In this document: positions 37,685 through 46,017 of the stretch, piece after piece
Position numbering within the stretch: position 1 is the stretch's first letter
How the letters are laid out: each line of letters begins with the position of its first letter
DNA from: a virus
Reading direction: 5' to 3' (one strand)
DNA: 64,000 bases
Virus record (IMG/VR): IMGVR_UViG_3300042351_000704
Coordinates: 45,552 to 109,551 of that record
The notes under the pieces: generated by a model
Databases searched by the model: none
What the model was told of the DNA's origin: nothing
The model's input: only the letters and a program-made list of their open reading frames with translations
Position numbers and translations under genes: made by a program

Positions 37685-38040
37685 TGGTCATTGGTTTTTT
37701 CATTAGGAAAAGGAAGCCCATTGGCTTTCCAGGCTGCGGCTTGTTCTTTAGTCAGTACAAGACCTTCAGTGGATCTTATGCGTTGTAGGTGTTGTTTTTC
37801 TATAGTGAGCTGTGAAATGGCAGTTGAACTACTGGTCAGATGGTATCCTTTACAGAGCTTACAGTAATAGTGTCTGCACTGGTCAGGCTTCCCGCTGCGT
37901 CTTTTGATACGCTTGAGAGTGGTGCTTTCATAAGCGTTTTTCTTATACTTGATTCTAAGAATGGCTTGTCTTGCATCACCGGGAGTTTGATACCTTGTCT
38001 TACCAGATGCATTGCATTTACTAATCGGTAGCGGGTCCAT
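37681..38040 (-). CDS. Basic zinc-finger-like protein (119 aa)
   Basis: The central segment CRHYYCKLCKGYHLTS has the Cys/His pattern of a small zinc finger common in Bacteroidota phage proteins. The N-terminal half is Lys/Arg-rich, so nucleic-acid binding is likely. The C-terminal part has an EQAAAWKANGLPFP segment. It overlaps its upstream neighbour by 20 bp and its downstream neighbour as ATGA. Role unknown. Confidence 0.55.
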   Translation of the reverse strand: MDPLPISKCNASGKTRYQTPGDARQAILRIKYKKNAYESTTLKRIKRRSGKPDQCRHYYCKLCKGYHLTSSSTAISQLTIEKQHLQRIRSTEGLVLTKEQAAAWKANGLPFPNEKTNDQ

Positions 38041-38374
38041 ACTTGTTATTGATATGTGTTTCGATCATGTCTGTTACTTCCTGCAGGTCTTCTTCAGGTA
38101 GTGCGTAAAGCTGTTCTGTTATTACCATCAGGTAAACCAAGTCAGTTTTATCCAATGCCTTCTTAACATCCAGTACCATTTGACTGTCACCAAGCAGACC
38201 ACAGATGTGATCGATTGCTACTTTTACTTTTAACAGGGCGTTGTTTATGGCATACTTCTGTTTTTGTGTGGTGGCAGCTCTGGCATAGTCAAGTCTTACT
38301 TCCATGCATTTCATGTGCTGCAGCAGGTTCATAAACAATTCACCTATGGTGTCTTTGCTTAGTTCTTGGGACAT
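38021..38374 (-). CDS. Hypothetical helical protein (117 aa)
   Basis: No recognised family. Almost entirely helical and acidic at the C-terminus (ALPEEDLQEVTDMIETHI). The start at 38374 lies 14 bp below a strong hairpin that separates it from the 277-aa gene, so it may sit in a separately controlled part of the message. Function unknown. Confidence 0.5.
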   Translation of the reverse strand: MSQELSKDTIGELFMNLLQHMKCMEVRLDYARAATTQKQKYAINNALLKVKVAIDHICGLLGDSQMVLDVKKALDKTDLVYLMVITEQLYALPEEDLQEVTDMIETHINNKYGPATD

Positions 38375-38387
38375 ATGAGAATATTAA

Positions 38388-38411
38388 AGGGGAAGCTGTT
38401 ACACTTCCCCT
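38388..38411 (-). terminator. Hairpin terminator after the DUF932-like gene
   Basis: A perfect 8-bp GC-rich stem (AGGGGAAG with CTTCCCCT, 8-nt loop) follows the stop of the 277-aa gene on the - strand and is followed by a short T-rich stretch. The U-tract is weak, so it may be an attenuator or processing site rather than a full stop. Confidence 0.55.
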
Positions 38412-38419
38412 GATAATGA

Positions 38420-39253
38420 TTATAAGAAGGTCACTCCAAATGCATTCATTGGAGCTTCCACTTCTTCTTCTATAAAGAGAGCTTCTGTTTCTACTATCAC
38501 TTCTTCTTCCTGCTCTTCTTCCTGTACAGGCGTAATCAGCTGACCATATTCATTGATAAAGAAATCATGAACATGCTCGTGATCCTGCAAGAAACTGGAA
38601 GGGTGTGATTCTTTTAGAGCAAGGGTAATGTGATTGTACATGGCCCATGCACTGTCGGGGTGACAGTTGTACTGGTGAGACGGTTTATCTAACTCACGCT
38701 TTACAATACCCACTTGTGTAAGAGTAAGGATCTCCTGTTCTGCAAACAAGCGTCCCAGAATAGTTCCTTTTTCTTTGGTTGTTAAGTGAACATTCTTAAG
38801 CAGGGTTTTATCTTCTACCAGTCTGTTGAAATACTGCTTTGCATTTCCAATCTGTTCCTGGATAGAGATCTCAGCATCGTACAAAGCTGAACCGGTGTGT
38901 TTACGCACGAAACTTCCCATGTCACCTCTTACCACTCCGTTCATGCATACAAATACATGACCGCCAACAGCACACTTGAAACGCATGCTTTTGTTGTAAG
39001 AGTTGGACCAGGCAAACATGAGCCCCATGTCGGGATCATTACCAAAGTCGAGGTGATAAATACCTTGTGCAATCTGACCGTCCATGCTGCACTTGTATAA
39101 CTCGGTCTTCACTTGAAAACCGGATGCTACTAATTCTTTCTTAGTAGCGTCTATAACATGCCCGTGAGGGATAACTGTATATGTCTTCCCGTGTTGGGGA
39201 AGCGCTGTCTGCCTGATATGCTGTTCGGTAACAAATGATGTTTTAACTGGCAT
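38420..39253 (-). CDS. DUF932-like protein (277 aa)
   Basis: The middle (FAWSNSYNKSMRFKCAVGG then HVFVCMNGVV) resembles DUF932 and related phage/plasmid proteins in which a Ser-Tyr-Asn motif is followed by a Val-Cys-x-Asn-Gly motif. The tail is strongly acidic (run of Glu near 245-265). Function of the family is unknown, but it often lies beside replication genes, as here next to the DNA polymerase. The start is in a CATATG context. The call is by resemblance only. Confidence 0.5.
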   Translation of the reverse strand: MPVKTSFVTEQHIRQTALPQHGKTYTVIPHGHVIDATKKELVASGFQVKTELYKCSMDGQIAQGIYHLDFGNDPDMGLMFAWSNSYNKSMRFKCAVGGHVFVCMNGVVRGDMGSFVRKHTGSALYDAEISIQEQIGNAKQYFNRLVEDKTLLKNVHLTTKEKGTILGRLFAEQEILTLTQVGIVKRELDKPSHQYNCHPDSAWAMYNHITLALKESHPSSFLQDHEHVHDFFINEYGQLITPVQEEEQEEEVIVETEALFIEEEVEAPMNAFGVTFL

Positions 39254-39262
39254 ATGATTGGT

Positions 39263-41203
39263 TTAAAAAAGTAATAATTGTGTAAAGGATTTGGGTCTGA
39301 TTTTCTCAATACCCTCTATCTGCTTGTTGATCTCTTCCAGATAGTAAGTGAAGTTGATGTCGTACTGATCAATAGGGATTGCAGGATCCAGTTTGTTGAC
39401 CACGGTTTGTAACCACTGGCCACTCTCTACCTGGATCTCCCGTCCATCCGGATGACGCTTGACAATCTTGCCGCCACTGTTAGATATGAAGTAGCGTACA
39501 ATCTTTTGCAAACGGGTAAGATTAAACACACCTTCATTTAGTTCAGCGTTGTAAAGCTTCCATTCTCCTTTAGACTTGACACCGGCACAATAATCATGTA
39601 CATCTGTGTTGTCTCTGAGAAAGTCTTCCGGTTCCACTCCGTTTACAAAGTAGGCGTAGATGGCTTTTGGAATAATCAGAAAGCTCTTGTTCTTATGGAA
39701 CATGGCTACTTTCTTTTTCTCCAGGTCTTCCCATTCGAAAGCACCTTTGCACTTTACCTTGTCTTTTTTGGAGATGGCTATGTAGTTGTTGACATCACGA
39801 ATGATCATTTTCTTATACTCATCATGCTCCAGGGATAGCTTGGTAAGCTTCTCCCAGTCAGAACATATCTTCATATAAGTATCTACACACTCTGATGGAA
39901 TCATCATCTCCAGGCCGTCCGTGTTCTGCATCAGCGGTACTGCTGCAGGGATGGCCAGGGTGAGCATTTCATAGAGCATAGTCAGTAACAGTTGTCCGTT
40001 TACAGTGATCTGCATGGTCATCTTTGGATCATACAGAAAACTATTCTCGTCACCTGTCAAACCATAGGTAGAGTTTAGAATGATCTTGTATACGTAGTTC
40101 TTAGGATCGGTCTTAGGTATCTTCTTTCTTTCTTCAAAGAACCACTCGTACAGTTCCAGGAACTCTTTTTGTGGAAGATGTTCCGGGGCAAAGCCGTTCT
40201 TGATAGCCAGGTTAGGGTAGAAGCTGGTAACGTCAGAGGTCATAATAGTCCATCCTGGTTTTGCTTCATACACACCGGCTTCACGGGCTCCGTGAATACC
40301 ACCTAGTCCGTAGTCTGTTTTGACACCCCTGTAATCAACGCGGTACTTGAATCCATCTTTAGTGGATGTAATTACGGTTTTACGGAAGTAGTCGATCATT
40401 TTCTGAAACTCCGGTGTCTGGAACTGGACATAATCCAGGATGCAGTCACCCAGCACAATGTGTGTACGAGGGGTACGCAAACGTTTGAGTTCTGCTTTTT
40501 CTATACCAGTCTTTTGTTCCAGGAAATAAAGGAACAGTTCTTTAGATATCCTGGGCTCTGATGCAGAGTAGAGGTCAATGCCGTATTCTTTGGTAAGCAC
40601 CTGACGAAGACGGATCTGTTCTTTGCTATGCTCCAGGATCTGCTTGGTGCTCATGACGTCATTGATACAATAACTGATCACGTCACGCAGGTCCTGCGGG
40701 TTTTGGATGGGTTCAAAGTGGGGATGTGGCATCTCTTCCACGTTTTCCCAATCCATGGCATACTGTACCCATTTAAGAGAGCTGCTCTTGGCTTTGTTAT
40801 CCCAGTGATTCATCCTAAACAGATCAATCTGCCGGATCCACAACTTGTAGGGAGCATAGTCCAGGAACTCACCTCTGTTCTTTTTAGAGATGACCTCTTG
40901 AGCATAGGCATAGATCTTCTCCGCGATCAGTTCACCAGACATCTTTACCAACACAGGTTGGTTCTTCATTACATGCTGGGTGATCTGCGCGTCAAAGTCC
41001 AGACCGTTATAAGAAATGTGCCATTGATTCTTGGCTCTGCATTCAGCCAGAAAACTGCAGAAGGCTACGATGTCATTCTGATCCTTGTTGATCACAAAGA
41101 CCCGTTTGACGTTATCATCTTTGTAATGGACAAACACCGCAACAAACGTGTTGCAGATAGTTTCATAATCCATTACCCAGTGAATTGGTGGCTGTGCTGT
41201 CAT
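39263..41203 (-). CDS. Family B DNA polymerase with 3'-5' exonuclease (646 aa)
   Basis: Replicative polymerase. Exonuclease motif I is VMDYETICNTF (Asp/Glu pair). ISYNGLDFDAQI fits Exo II. Palm motif A is SDVTSFYPNLAI, the helix motif KIILNSTYGLTG fits motif B, and MQNTDGLEMM is motif C with Asn in place of the usual first Asp (normally DTD). The KxxKxKGAFEWE-like segment follows. Length is compact, as in crAss-like and protein-primed-like polymerases. The start MTAQPPIHWV at 41203 has the ATTATG context. A longer TTG-initiated reading from 41242 would run into the terminator. No terminal-protein gene was recognised, so priming is probably by the phage primase. Confidence 0.9.
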   Translation of the reverse strand: MTAQPPIHWVMDYETICNTFVAVFVHYKDDNVKRVFVINKDQNDIVAFCSFLAECRAKNQWHISYNGLDFDAQITQHVMKNQPVLVKMSGELIAEKIYAYAQEVISKKNRGEFLDYAPYKLWIRQIDLFRMNHWDNKAKSSSLKWVQYAMDWENVEEMPHPHFEPIQNPQDLRDVISYCINDVMSTKQILEHSKEQIRLRQVLTKEYGIDLYSASEPRISKELFLYFLEQKTGIEKAELKRLRTPRTHIVLGDCILDYVQFQTPEFQKMIDYFRKTVITSTKDGFKYRVDYRGVKTDYGLGGIHGAREAGVYEAKPGWTIMTSDVTSFYPNLAIKNGFAPEHLPQKEFLELYEWFFEERKKIPKTDPKNYVYKIILNSTYGLTGDENSFLYDPKMTMQITVNGQLLLTMLYEMLTLAIPAAVPLMQNTDGLEMMIPSECVDTYMKICSDWEKLTKLSLEHDEYKKMIIRDVNNYIAISKKDKVKCKGAFEWEDLEKKKVAMFHKNKSFLIIPKAIYAYFVNGVEPEDFLRDNTDVHDYCAGVKSKGEWKLYNAELNEGVFNLTRLQKIVRYFISNSGGKIVKRHPDGREIQVESGQWLQTVVNKLDPAIPIDQYDINFTYYLEEINKQIEGIEKIRPKSFTQLLLF

Positions 41204-41245
41204 AATGTACGTGTTCAGTTTAGCTGTTCCCCCTTGGTTCAAGAG

Positions 41246-41273
41246 AAAAAAAAAGGCAGCGTAAACTGCCTTT
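41246..41273 (-). terminator. Rho-independent terminator before the DNA polymerase gene
   Basis: On the - strand an 8-bp stem (AAAGGCAG with CTGCCTTT, 6-nt loop) is followed directly by a run of nine T residues. This is a textbook intrinsic terminator placed after the 135-aa gene, so the polymerase gene probably depends on read-through or on its own start. Confidence 0.8.
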
Positions 41274-41301
41274 CTTAGTTGGTTTTCATAGAATCGGTTG
41301 A

Positions 41302-41709
41302 TTAAACCGTGATAATCTTGCCAGCAGTAGTGTCAATAACATTACTTGCTGACAGGTATTGGTTGTAGTCAAATGTATCTGCGTTGATAGCAAGTACATC
41401 TATAACCGCTTTGATCTCTTCTGGAAGATCCAGGTAGTACTCATAGTAAGTCTCTAAGATTTTACGCTCTTCTGCGTAATCTTTACCGTTAGTACGTTTA
41501 CCGACCTTCATCGGTTTTACATCACCAAAGTCGTCCAGCTTGGCAACCATATGCATACTCTGCTTCTTTTCCTTACCGATAAGTGCAAGTACTTTAGAAT
41601 CAGGGTCGTATATAGCTTCGTTATATGGACTCTCAGGCGTTACCGGGATGAGCTTGAAAGTCTTTTTCTGACCCCAGCTACCGGTGATTAACATCATTGT
41701 TTTTGTCAT
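41302..41709 (-). CDS. Hypothetical protein (135 aa), strongly expressed unit
   Basis: No recognised family. The N-terminal half is beta-rich (TMMLITGSWGQKKTFKLIPV), the middle is Lys-rich and the C-terminal half acidic. It has its own promoter-like element 23 nt upstream and an intrinsic terminator downstream, so it is a single-gene transcription unit. That is unusual in this packed module and hints at high or separately timed expression. Confidence 0.55.
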   Translation of the reverse strand: MTKTMMLITGSWGQKKTFKLIPVTPESPYNEAIYDPDSKVLALIGKEKKQSMHMVAKLDDFGDVKPMKVGKRTNGKDYAEERKILETYYEYYLDLPEEIKAVIDVLAINADTFDYNQYLSASNVIDTTAGKIITV

Positions 41710-41724
41710 GGGTTTGTTGGATTG

Positions 41725-41747
41725 AGTTCTACAAAGTTAGAGAACTT
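41725..41747 (-). promoter_or_regulatory. Promoter/operator element (AAGTTCTC TAACTTTG TAGAACT)
   Basis: On the - strand AAGTTCTC is followed at once by TAACTTTG, a match to the Bacteroidota TAnnTTTG -7 box, and then by TAGAACT, the inverse of the first box. The -7-like box lies 23 nt before the ATG at 41709. The inverted flanks suggest a repressor or activator site over the promoter. It overlaps the end of the preceding gene. Confidence 0.6.
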
Positions 41748-42297
41748 TCTTCAAGTTCTCCAAATGTTCTACAGGTATTTTTAAAGTTTCTTTCTCCAGG
41801 TCACAGGGATCGCACAGTTCTCCTACCTGTGTAAGCAGTTCAGGTTCTATACCAAGGAGCTTGGCATAAACATCTACATACTTTTCCGGGTATAAATAAG
41901 AGTCGATGTACTTGTACTCTGAGCTCTGCTCTCCGTAATACTGCTTGATAGCACGCTTCAGGGGATTAGTAAACTTGGAGTAGTGACCCATGATAAAGTT
42001 GAACCAGTCATTCTGGTATCCTGAATAATCGAAGGTGTATACACTGTAATCTTCTACATGCACGATCTTTTCAAACAACGGGTTGGTTATCAACAGTTGT
42101 TGTTCAAAGCTTCTGAATCCTTCTGAGTTGTCTTCTTTAAATGTGCAAACCAGTTTCATATCCTCGGGGTTGATCAGCCCCTCCAGCGCGATGTACGTGC
42201 CGGAAGGAGCATGGACCGAAGTCCGCTTGATCCCCAGTGCCGGATATAGAAACGATCTTGATTTCTGAAAGTACTTCGTATACAAACTATCTATCAT
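41737..42297 (-). CDS. Hypothetical protein conserved-looking in replication module (186 aa)
   Basis: No family recognised. It is rich in Tyr and Phe, with a central aromatic stretch (SVYTFDYSGYQNDWFNFIMG). It lies between the nuclease gene and the small 135-aa gene. The start context is AATCAATG at 42297, weaker than most. Its 3' end carries the promoter of the next gene. Function unknown. Confidence 0.5.
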   Translation of the reverse strand: MIDSLYTKYFQKSRSFLYPALGIKRTSVHAPSGTYIALEGLINPEDMKLVCTFKEDNSEGFRSFEQQLLITNPLFEKIVHVEDYSVYTFDYSGYQNDWFNFIMGHYSKFTNPLKRAIKQYYGEQSSEYKYIDSYLYPEKYVDVYAKLLGIEPELLTQVGELCDPCDLEKETLKIPVEHLENLKKVL

Positions 42298-42308
42298 TGA
42301 TTACCATT

Positions 42309-43352
42309 TTATAGAGCAGCCAGACCTTTTGCAAATTGGTAAGGCAGCTCAAAGCTTCTATTAGTGTAATGCCAATCGGCAATGTCTAGTGTTTCTTTAA
42401 ATCGTTCCATCCAGCTGTTAAGCGTACTCTCCTTTACAGGATAAGCATACGTCTGGAAGAAACGGTCAATTACTACAAAGTGAAACTTGTAGTTGTATCC
42501 ATTTTTGAGCAGATCACCATACTGAAGAGCAACCAGGATTGAGTATACGGCTGCCTGCATCCAGTAAGAGTAATACTCTACTGATTCTGCAAAGTCCTTC
42601 AGATCTTTAGAAGTTGTCTTGATATCATTTACGTAGATGATTTTGTTGTCATGATCTATTACGATGTTATCAATGATGCCTTTTAATCCAAAGGAACGGT
42701 TAGCCAGATCACTCTGGAAGAAACATTCGTTGATTACTTCCAGGTTGTCAAACTCGGTGCTGTTAGTACCAATGAGCTGGCAGATCTGCTTGTTAGTCTT
42801 GATCAGGTCCACTGCGTTCTTACAGAACTCAAATGTTTCCTGGTCAATAAGTACCTTGGATCCTTTGCTCTTCAAGAACTGAAAGCAGTTCTCGGTTTCT
42901 GTAGACAGCACTTTGTCCAGGCGCTGCTGGTCAGTCTTTAAACTTTGGTGGTAGTTGATCTCTTTCATCACGTCCAGGATTTCGTCCTGTAGATCTGAGA
43001 GTTTTTCTACACCAAGAGCATCATAAGATGCACGGTTGTTTTGAAACTGTGCGTGCACCTTGTCAATCACTGTACGCAGCGTACCGGTAGGAAGGTTAGC
43101 CGGAGAGACCACGAACTGGTCTTTGAACTTTTCTTCTTCCAGTAACAAAGCATGAATGATTTTGCCCTGCACCAGGTGGGTGTCCAGGCGTTCTTCCTTC
43201 ATACCCATTACATAGAGCTGATAAAATACAGCCGGGCTATACAGCAGCTTGTTTAAAGAGCTGTAACTGAAATAGAACTTCTTATCATAGAAGTCCTTTT
43301 CTATAAACTTGACTGACTCTTCCATCAGTTCTTCAAATAATACTTCACTCAT
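42309..43352 (-). CDS. PD-(D/E)XK nuclease, Cas4/RecB-like (347 aa)
   Basis: YFSYSSLNKLLYSPAVFYQ at the N-terminus and QGKIIHALLLEE give the entry typical of PD-(D/E)XK exonucleases. The catalytic core is GIIDNIVID followed by IIYVNDIKTT (about residues 225-245), with Asp...Asp-x-Lys as the metal site. It probably resects or processes DNA for recombination-dependent replication, together with the Sak4-like ATPase. No CxxC cluster site is obvious. Crassvirales replication modules carry a similar enzyme. Confidence 0.8.
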   Translation of the reverse strand: MSEVLFEELMEESVKFIEKDFYDKKFYFSYSSLNKLLYSPAVFYQLYVMGMKEERLDTHLVQGKIIHALLLEEEKFKDQFVVSPANLPTGTLRTVIDKVHAQFQNNRASYDALGVEKLSDLQDEILDVMKEINYHQSLKTDQQRLDKVLSTETENCFQFLKSKGSKVLIDQETFEFCKNAVDLIKTNKQICQLIGTNSTEFDNLEVINECFFQSDLANRSFGLKGIIDNIVIDHDNKIIYVNDIKTTSKDLKDFAESVEYYSYWMQAAVYSILVALQYGDLLKNGYNYKFHFVVIDRFFQTYAYPVKESTLNSWMERFKETLDIADWHYTNRSFELPYQFAKGLAAL

Positions 43353-43355
43353 GTT

Positions 43356-43601
43356 TTAGGATTTTGGTTTCCACACACCTTCCAGGGTAAGAAAGTGCTG
43401 GATGCGTTTGGCCGTAGCCTGGTCGTATGTAAGGGCTTCTGTCATTTCTATAAAGTGATAGAGCTCTTCTATTTTTTCCTTGTCATCCGCTGCTGTGTTT
43501 TTTTCCATAGCGTTTGCTACTCTTTCAAGCTGACGTGCTATTTCAGGCAGCGTATGTTGTATAAGTTTTTGACCCATTACGGTCTCATGTAGTTCCGGCA
43601 T
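43356..43601 (-). CDS. Hypothetical helical protein (81 aa)
   Basis: Two helices with heptad-like spacing (LPEIARQLERVANAMEK and KIEELYHFIEMTEALTY), suggesting a small coiled-coil or helix-bundle adaptor. It sits 3 bp upstream of the nuclease gene, so it may be a partner of it. No family recognised. Start context not distinctive. Confidence 0.5.
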   Translation of the reverse strand: MPELHETVMGQKLIQHTLPEIARQLERVANAMEKNTAADDKEKIEELYHFIEMTEALTYDQATAKRIQHFLTLEGVWKPKS

Positions 43602-43604
43602 GTG

Positions 43605-43871
43605 TTATGGATTTAGCGGGTTAGTACCATCTTCATTGAGTGGCAGTTCTTCTATGTCATCGTACCAGATCTGGAGAGAGCCCAGTTCTTGTTCACATAG
43701 CTCTGCATCAAAAGTCTCTATAATAACACCAAGACCATCATCGGTCTGCTTGATTTCTACATCAAGTTTACCAACTCTGACCCACAGTGTACCGGTGTCG
43801 GGTTTTAGTGATAGAGTAAAGTCTGGACCACCTTCGTTATACTCTGTTATTTTAAAGGGTAAGTACTCCAT
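43605..43871 (-). CDS. Hypothetical acidic protein (88 aa)
   Basis: Beta-rich and acidic (PDFTLSLKPDTGTLWVRVGK; VIIETFDAELCEQELG). No family recognised. I place the start at MEYLPFKITEYNEGG (43871). MTRKQKQKKMEYL (43898) is equally possible, and the longest reading would overlap the HNH gene by over 100 bp. Either way it overlaps the HNH gene end. Confidence 0.5.
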   Translation of the reverse strand: MEYLPFKITEYNEGGPDFTLSLKPDTGTLWVRVGKLDVEIKQTDDGLGVIIETFDAELCEQELGSLQIWYDDIEELPLNEDGTNPLNP

Positions 43872-44256
43872 TTTTTTCTGCTTTTGTTTTCTTGTCATGG
43901 CAGGTGCAGCATAACACCTGCAGGTTGTCTTGCTCACAGAAAAGTCGTTCAATAAAACCGGGTAAATCATTTGCACAGTTCAGAGAACCGGCTGGTATGA
44001 TGTGGTCTACGTTGATCTTCTTTTCCGGGAAATATGCTTTACATTCAGCACAGAGATACTCGTACTGTTGTCTCTTATTAGGACCTTTATATTTTCTGCG
44101 TGCGGCCATCTTTGCCTGCGTGATAGGTTTCCACCAGCGGGACTTCTGGCGCAGTGCAGACCGGATAAAACTCCAGAAAGCAGACTCGGTCATAGTGCCT
44201 GCGTTACGGGTTTTGGCAACTCTGGGTTTCTTGGGAGCGGTAGTTTTCCTAGGCAT
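43852..44256 (-). CDS. HNH endonuclease (134 aa)
   Basis: CAECKAYFPEKKINVDHIIP gives the zinc CxxC pair and the DH of the HNH core. NLQVLCCTCHDKKTKAE supplies the asparagine, the second Cys pair and the final His. The N-terminus is very basic (PRKTTAPKKPRVAKTR), as expected for DNA binding. It may be a homing-type or packaging-type nuclease; within a replication module either recombination or host DNA attack is possible. It starts 19 nt below a clear promoter/operator copy. Confidence 0.85.
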   Translation of the reverse strand: MPRKTTAPKKPRVAKTRNAGTMTESAFWSFIRSALRQKSRWWKPITQAKMAARRKYKGPNKRQQYEYLCAECKAYFPEKKINVDHIIPAGSLNCANDLPGFIERLFCEQDNLQVLCCTCHDKKTKAEKNGVLTL

Positions 44257-44267
44257 ATTGTAGATTA

Positions 44268-44293
44268 AGGTCTACAAATATACTGTAGAACTT
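44268..44293 (-). promoter_or_regulatory. Promoter/operator element (AAGTTCTACAG TATATTTG TAGACCT)
   Basis: On the - strand AAGTTCTACAG, then TATATTTG (an exact TAnnTTTG match), then TAGACCT, which is nearly the inverse of the first box. The -7-like box lies 19 nt before the HNH start at 44256. The first 14 bases are identical to the + facing copy at 49912-49925. It overlaps the primase stop codon. Confidence 0.65.
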
Positions 44294-45278
44294 ATGAGTT
44301 CTCTAACTTTTTATTCAACAAGGGTACCAGGCGCAGGAATACCTGCTTGGCACCAAAGTCTTTAATAGAGTCAGATGGATCTTTACTCATAGGTAATACA
44401 CAGGTTTCTACATCGGGATAGGTTTCCCTGTACTTTTCCATGGCTTTGATACCGGGCTCATCGTAGTCAAACAGGATCACCACCTTTTGATAGTCTTTGA
44501 TGTACTGCTGCATGAGCTCTTTACGAATGACAGAGTTTTCTGAGTCCGGGGCTATAACATCCATAGAAAGCTTTAGGCTTTTTAGTGCCATGATGTCTTT
44601 TAGGGATGATGTGATAACCAGGAACTTATGACCTTTAAGCTGTTCAGAACCTTGTACATAGTCGCTGATCTTCAGGAACTTTTTGTCTACGGTCTTGGGC
44701 TGATAGATCTTATAGAGCGTCCCATCCTTTTTAAAATAGCCATATAGGTAGTTACCGGTGATGGTCAGTGAATTGACTTTACCATCCACGTCCTTTTCGA
44801 GGGTGTAATTCTCTAATGGACGGACATTGTACTCGTCCAGTAAACGAGACCCGATGTTAAACTGGGTCCAGAAGTACTGATCTTTAGTATTCCAGGATCG
44901 GAACACGTACTGTGATATCTTATACTTGCTAGCTTGTTTGAATTCCTGCACATCATACCCGCCATTGTTATGTAGTACATAGTCGTTATACTTTTCTATA
45001 ACCGTATTACAAGTTTTGTGATACGGCATTTGAGTAATCTCTTTGACCAGGTCAATGGCAGAGCCCTGTTTACCAGACGAGAAGTCTTTATACTTATAAG
45101 TATTCTTGCTTGCGTCATAGTAGATGCACATAGATGGGGTACGTTCCTTTGCGTTGAACATACTCTTGATCTTGACATCCTGACCGCTCAGCTTTTCTTT
45201 AAGTTTACAATAGTGTTCAAAGATCCAGGAGACAGGAACATCCTTGACATCGTGCACCAGATTTTTAGTTGTAAACAT
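44292..45278 (-). CDS. DnaG-like primase with Toprim domain (328 aa)
   Basis: The N-terminal part (FNAKERTPSMCIYYDASKNT then KYKDFSSGKQGSAIDLV) keeps the shape of a primase zinc domain but without its cysteines. The Toprim region (about 205-315) has VITSSLKDIMALKSL and VVILFDYDEPGIKAMEK. DYDEPG is the acidic DxD motif. The usual catalytic Glu of Toprim motif I seems replaced (TSSLKD), as I recall for related Bacteroidota phage primases. It should make primers for the family B polymerase with the SF4 helicase. It follows a terminator after the SSB-like gene. Confidence 0.8.
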   Translation of the reverse strand: MFTTKNLVHDVKDVPVSWIFEHYCKLKEKLSGQDVKIKSMFNAKERTPSMCIYYDASKNTYKYKDFSSGKQGSAIDLVKEITQMPYHKTCNTVIEKYNDYVLHNNGGYDVQEFKQASKYKISQYVFRSWNTKDQYFWTQFNIGSRLLDEYNVRPLENYTLEKDVDGKVNSLTITGNYLYGYFKKDGTLYKIYQPKTVDKKFLKISDYVQGSEQLKGHKFLVITSSLKDIMALKSLKLSMDVIAPDSENSVIRKELMQQYIKDYQKVVILFDYDEPGIKAMEKYRETYPDVETCVLPMSKDPSDSIKDFGAKQVFLRLVPLLNKKLENS

Positions 45279-45303
45279 GATCTACGGGTTAAGTGTGTAA
45301 AAA

Positions 45304-45329
45304 AATGGGGGAGAGTAGAAACCCTCCCC
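45304..45329 (-). terminator. Terminator hairpin after the SSB-like gene
   Basis: On the - strand GGGGAGG...CTCCCC forms a GC-rich 6-bp stem with a 10-nt loop, followed by CATTTTTTT. It lies between the SSB-like gene and the primase gene and would reduce expression of the genes below the SSB-like one. Confidence 0.65.
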
Positions 45330-45370
45330 GCTATTCTCATTTTTTACAGATCTACTTGTAAAAGAGTTTC

Positions 45371-45985
45371 TTACATGTCAAAGTCATTGTTGACAGGCTC
45401 AAAGCTTCCCACCGGCTTTGCAGATGCAAGCGGCTTAAAGTGGTAAGGATTGTTTTTGTCAAACTTTTCAAGCTTGGCTTCATCAACAGAGCAGAACTTG
45501 TACTTCGGTAGCGCCAGCTTTAAGATGGTCTTACCGTTGTATTCTTCTTCCTTACCGTTTAAGAACCAGTAAGCATCGTGACCTTTTAACAGGTTCACTG
45601 CCTGAGCAACCCAGTCTTCCAGTGAAGAAGCCTGTATGTTGTCTACAGCGTCACGAAGACCGATCTCTTGTGCGATCACCAGGATCTTGTACATGATCTC
45701 GTTCTTAGTAGCATTGGTTTCTGCGTGCTGATCTGTCCAGATCGTTGCAGTTACACGGGCGGACAAGCCTTTGAACTTTGGACCATCCTGGTCATTTTTG
45801 TCTATACTCCATCCTTCAAAATCAGGAATAGCCGGGCCTTCTAATACAAGCTCCAAACTCTTCTTGTCTCCATTCTTGGATGTTCTTACTTGCCCGCTGA
45901 AGATGTGGGCATACACTACACCTGGTTGGAATGATTTTTGATTTCCACCACCAGTTTTTACTTCTTGTCCTTTTGTACTGAACAT
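45371..45985 (-). CDS. Probable single-stranded DNA-binding protein (204 aa)
   Basis: Sequence is beta-rich at the start (SFQPGVVYAHIFSGQVRTSK), with a C-terminal acidic tip (EPVNNDFDM) like the tail of SSB proteins that recruits partners. It lies between the Sak4-like ATPase and the primase, a typical place for SSB, and has its own strong terminator, fitting high expression. No OB-fold signature can be proven by eye. The start has the AACCTATG context. Confidence 0.6.
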   Translation of the reverse strand: MFSTKGQEVKTGGGNQKSFQPGVVYAHIFSGQVRTSKNGDKKSLELVLEGPAIPDFEGWSIDKNDQDGPKFKGLSARVTATIWTDQHAETNATKNEIMYKILVIAQEIGLRDAVDNIQASSLEDWVAQAVNLLKGHDAYWFLNGKEEEYNGKTILKLALPKYKFCSVDEAKLEKFDKNNPYHFKPLASAKPVGSFEPVNNDFDM

Positions 45986-46017
45986 AGGTTGTTATTTAAA
46001 AATTAATATGTGAGGGG

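Noticed and set aside
39263-41242. Longer DNA polymerase start at 41242
   Set aside because: It needs a TTG start and runs from the U-tract of an intrinsic terminator; the ATG at 41203 has the usual context.
40628-41278. 216-codon + strand ORF opposite the DNA polymerase gene
   Set aside because: It is the shadow of a strongly supported family B polymerase and has no recognisable domain.
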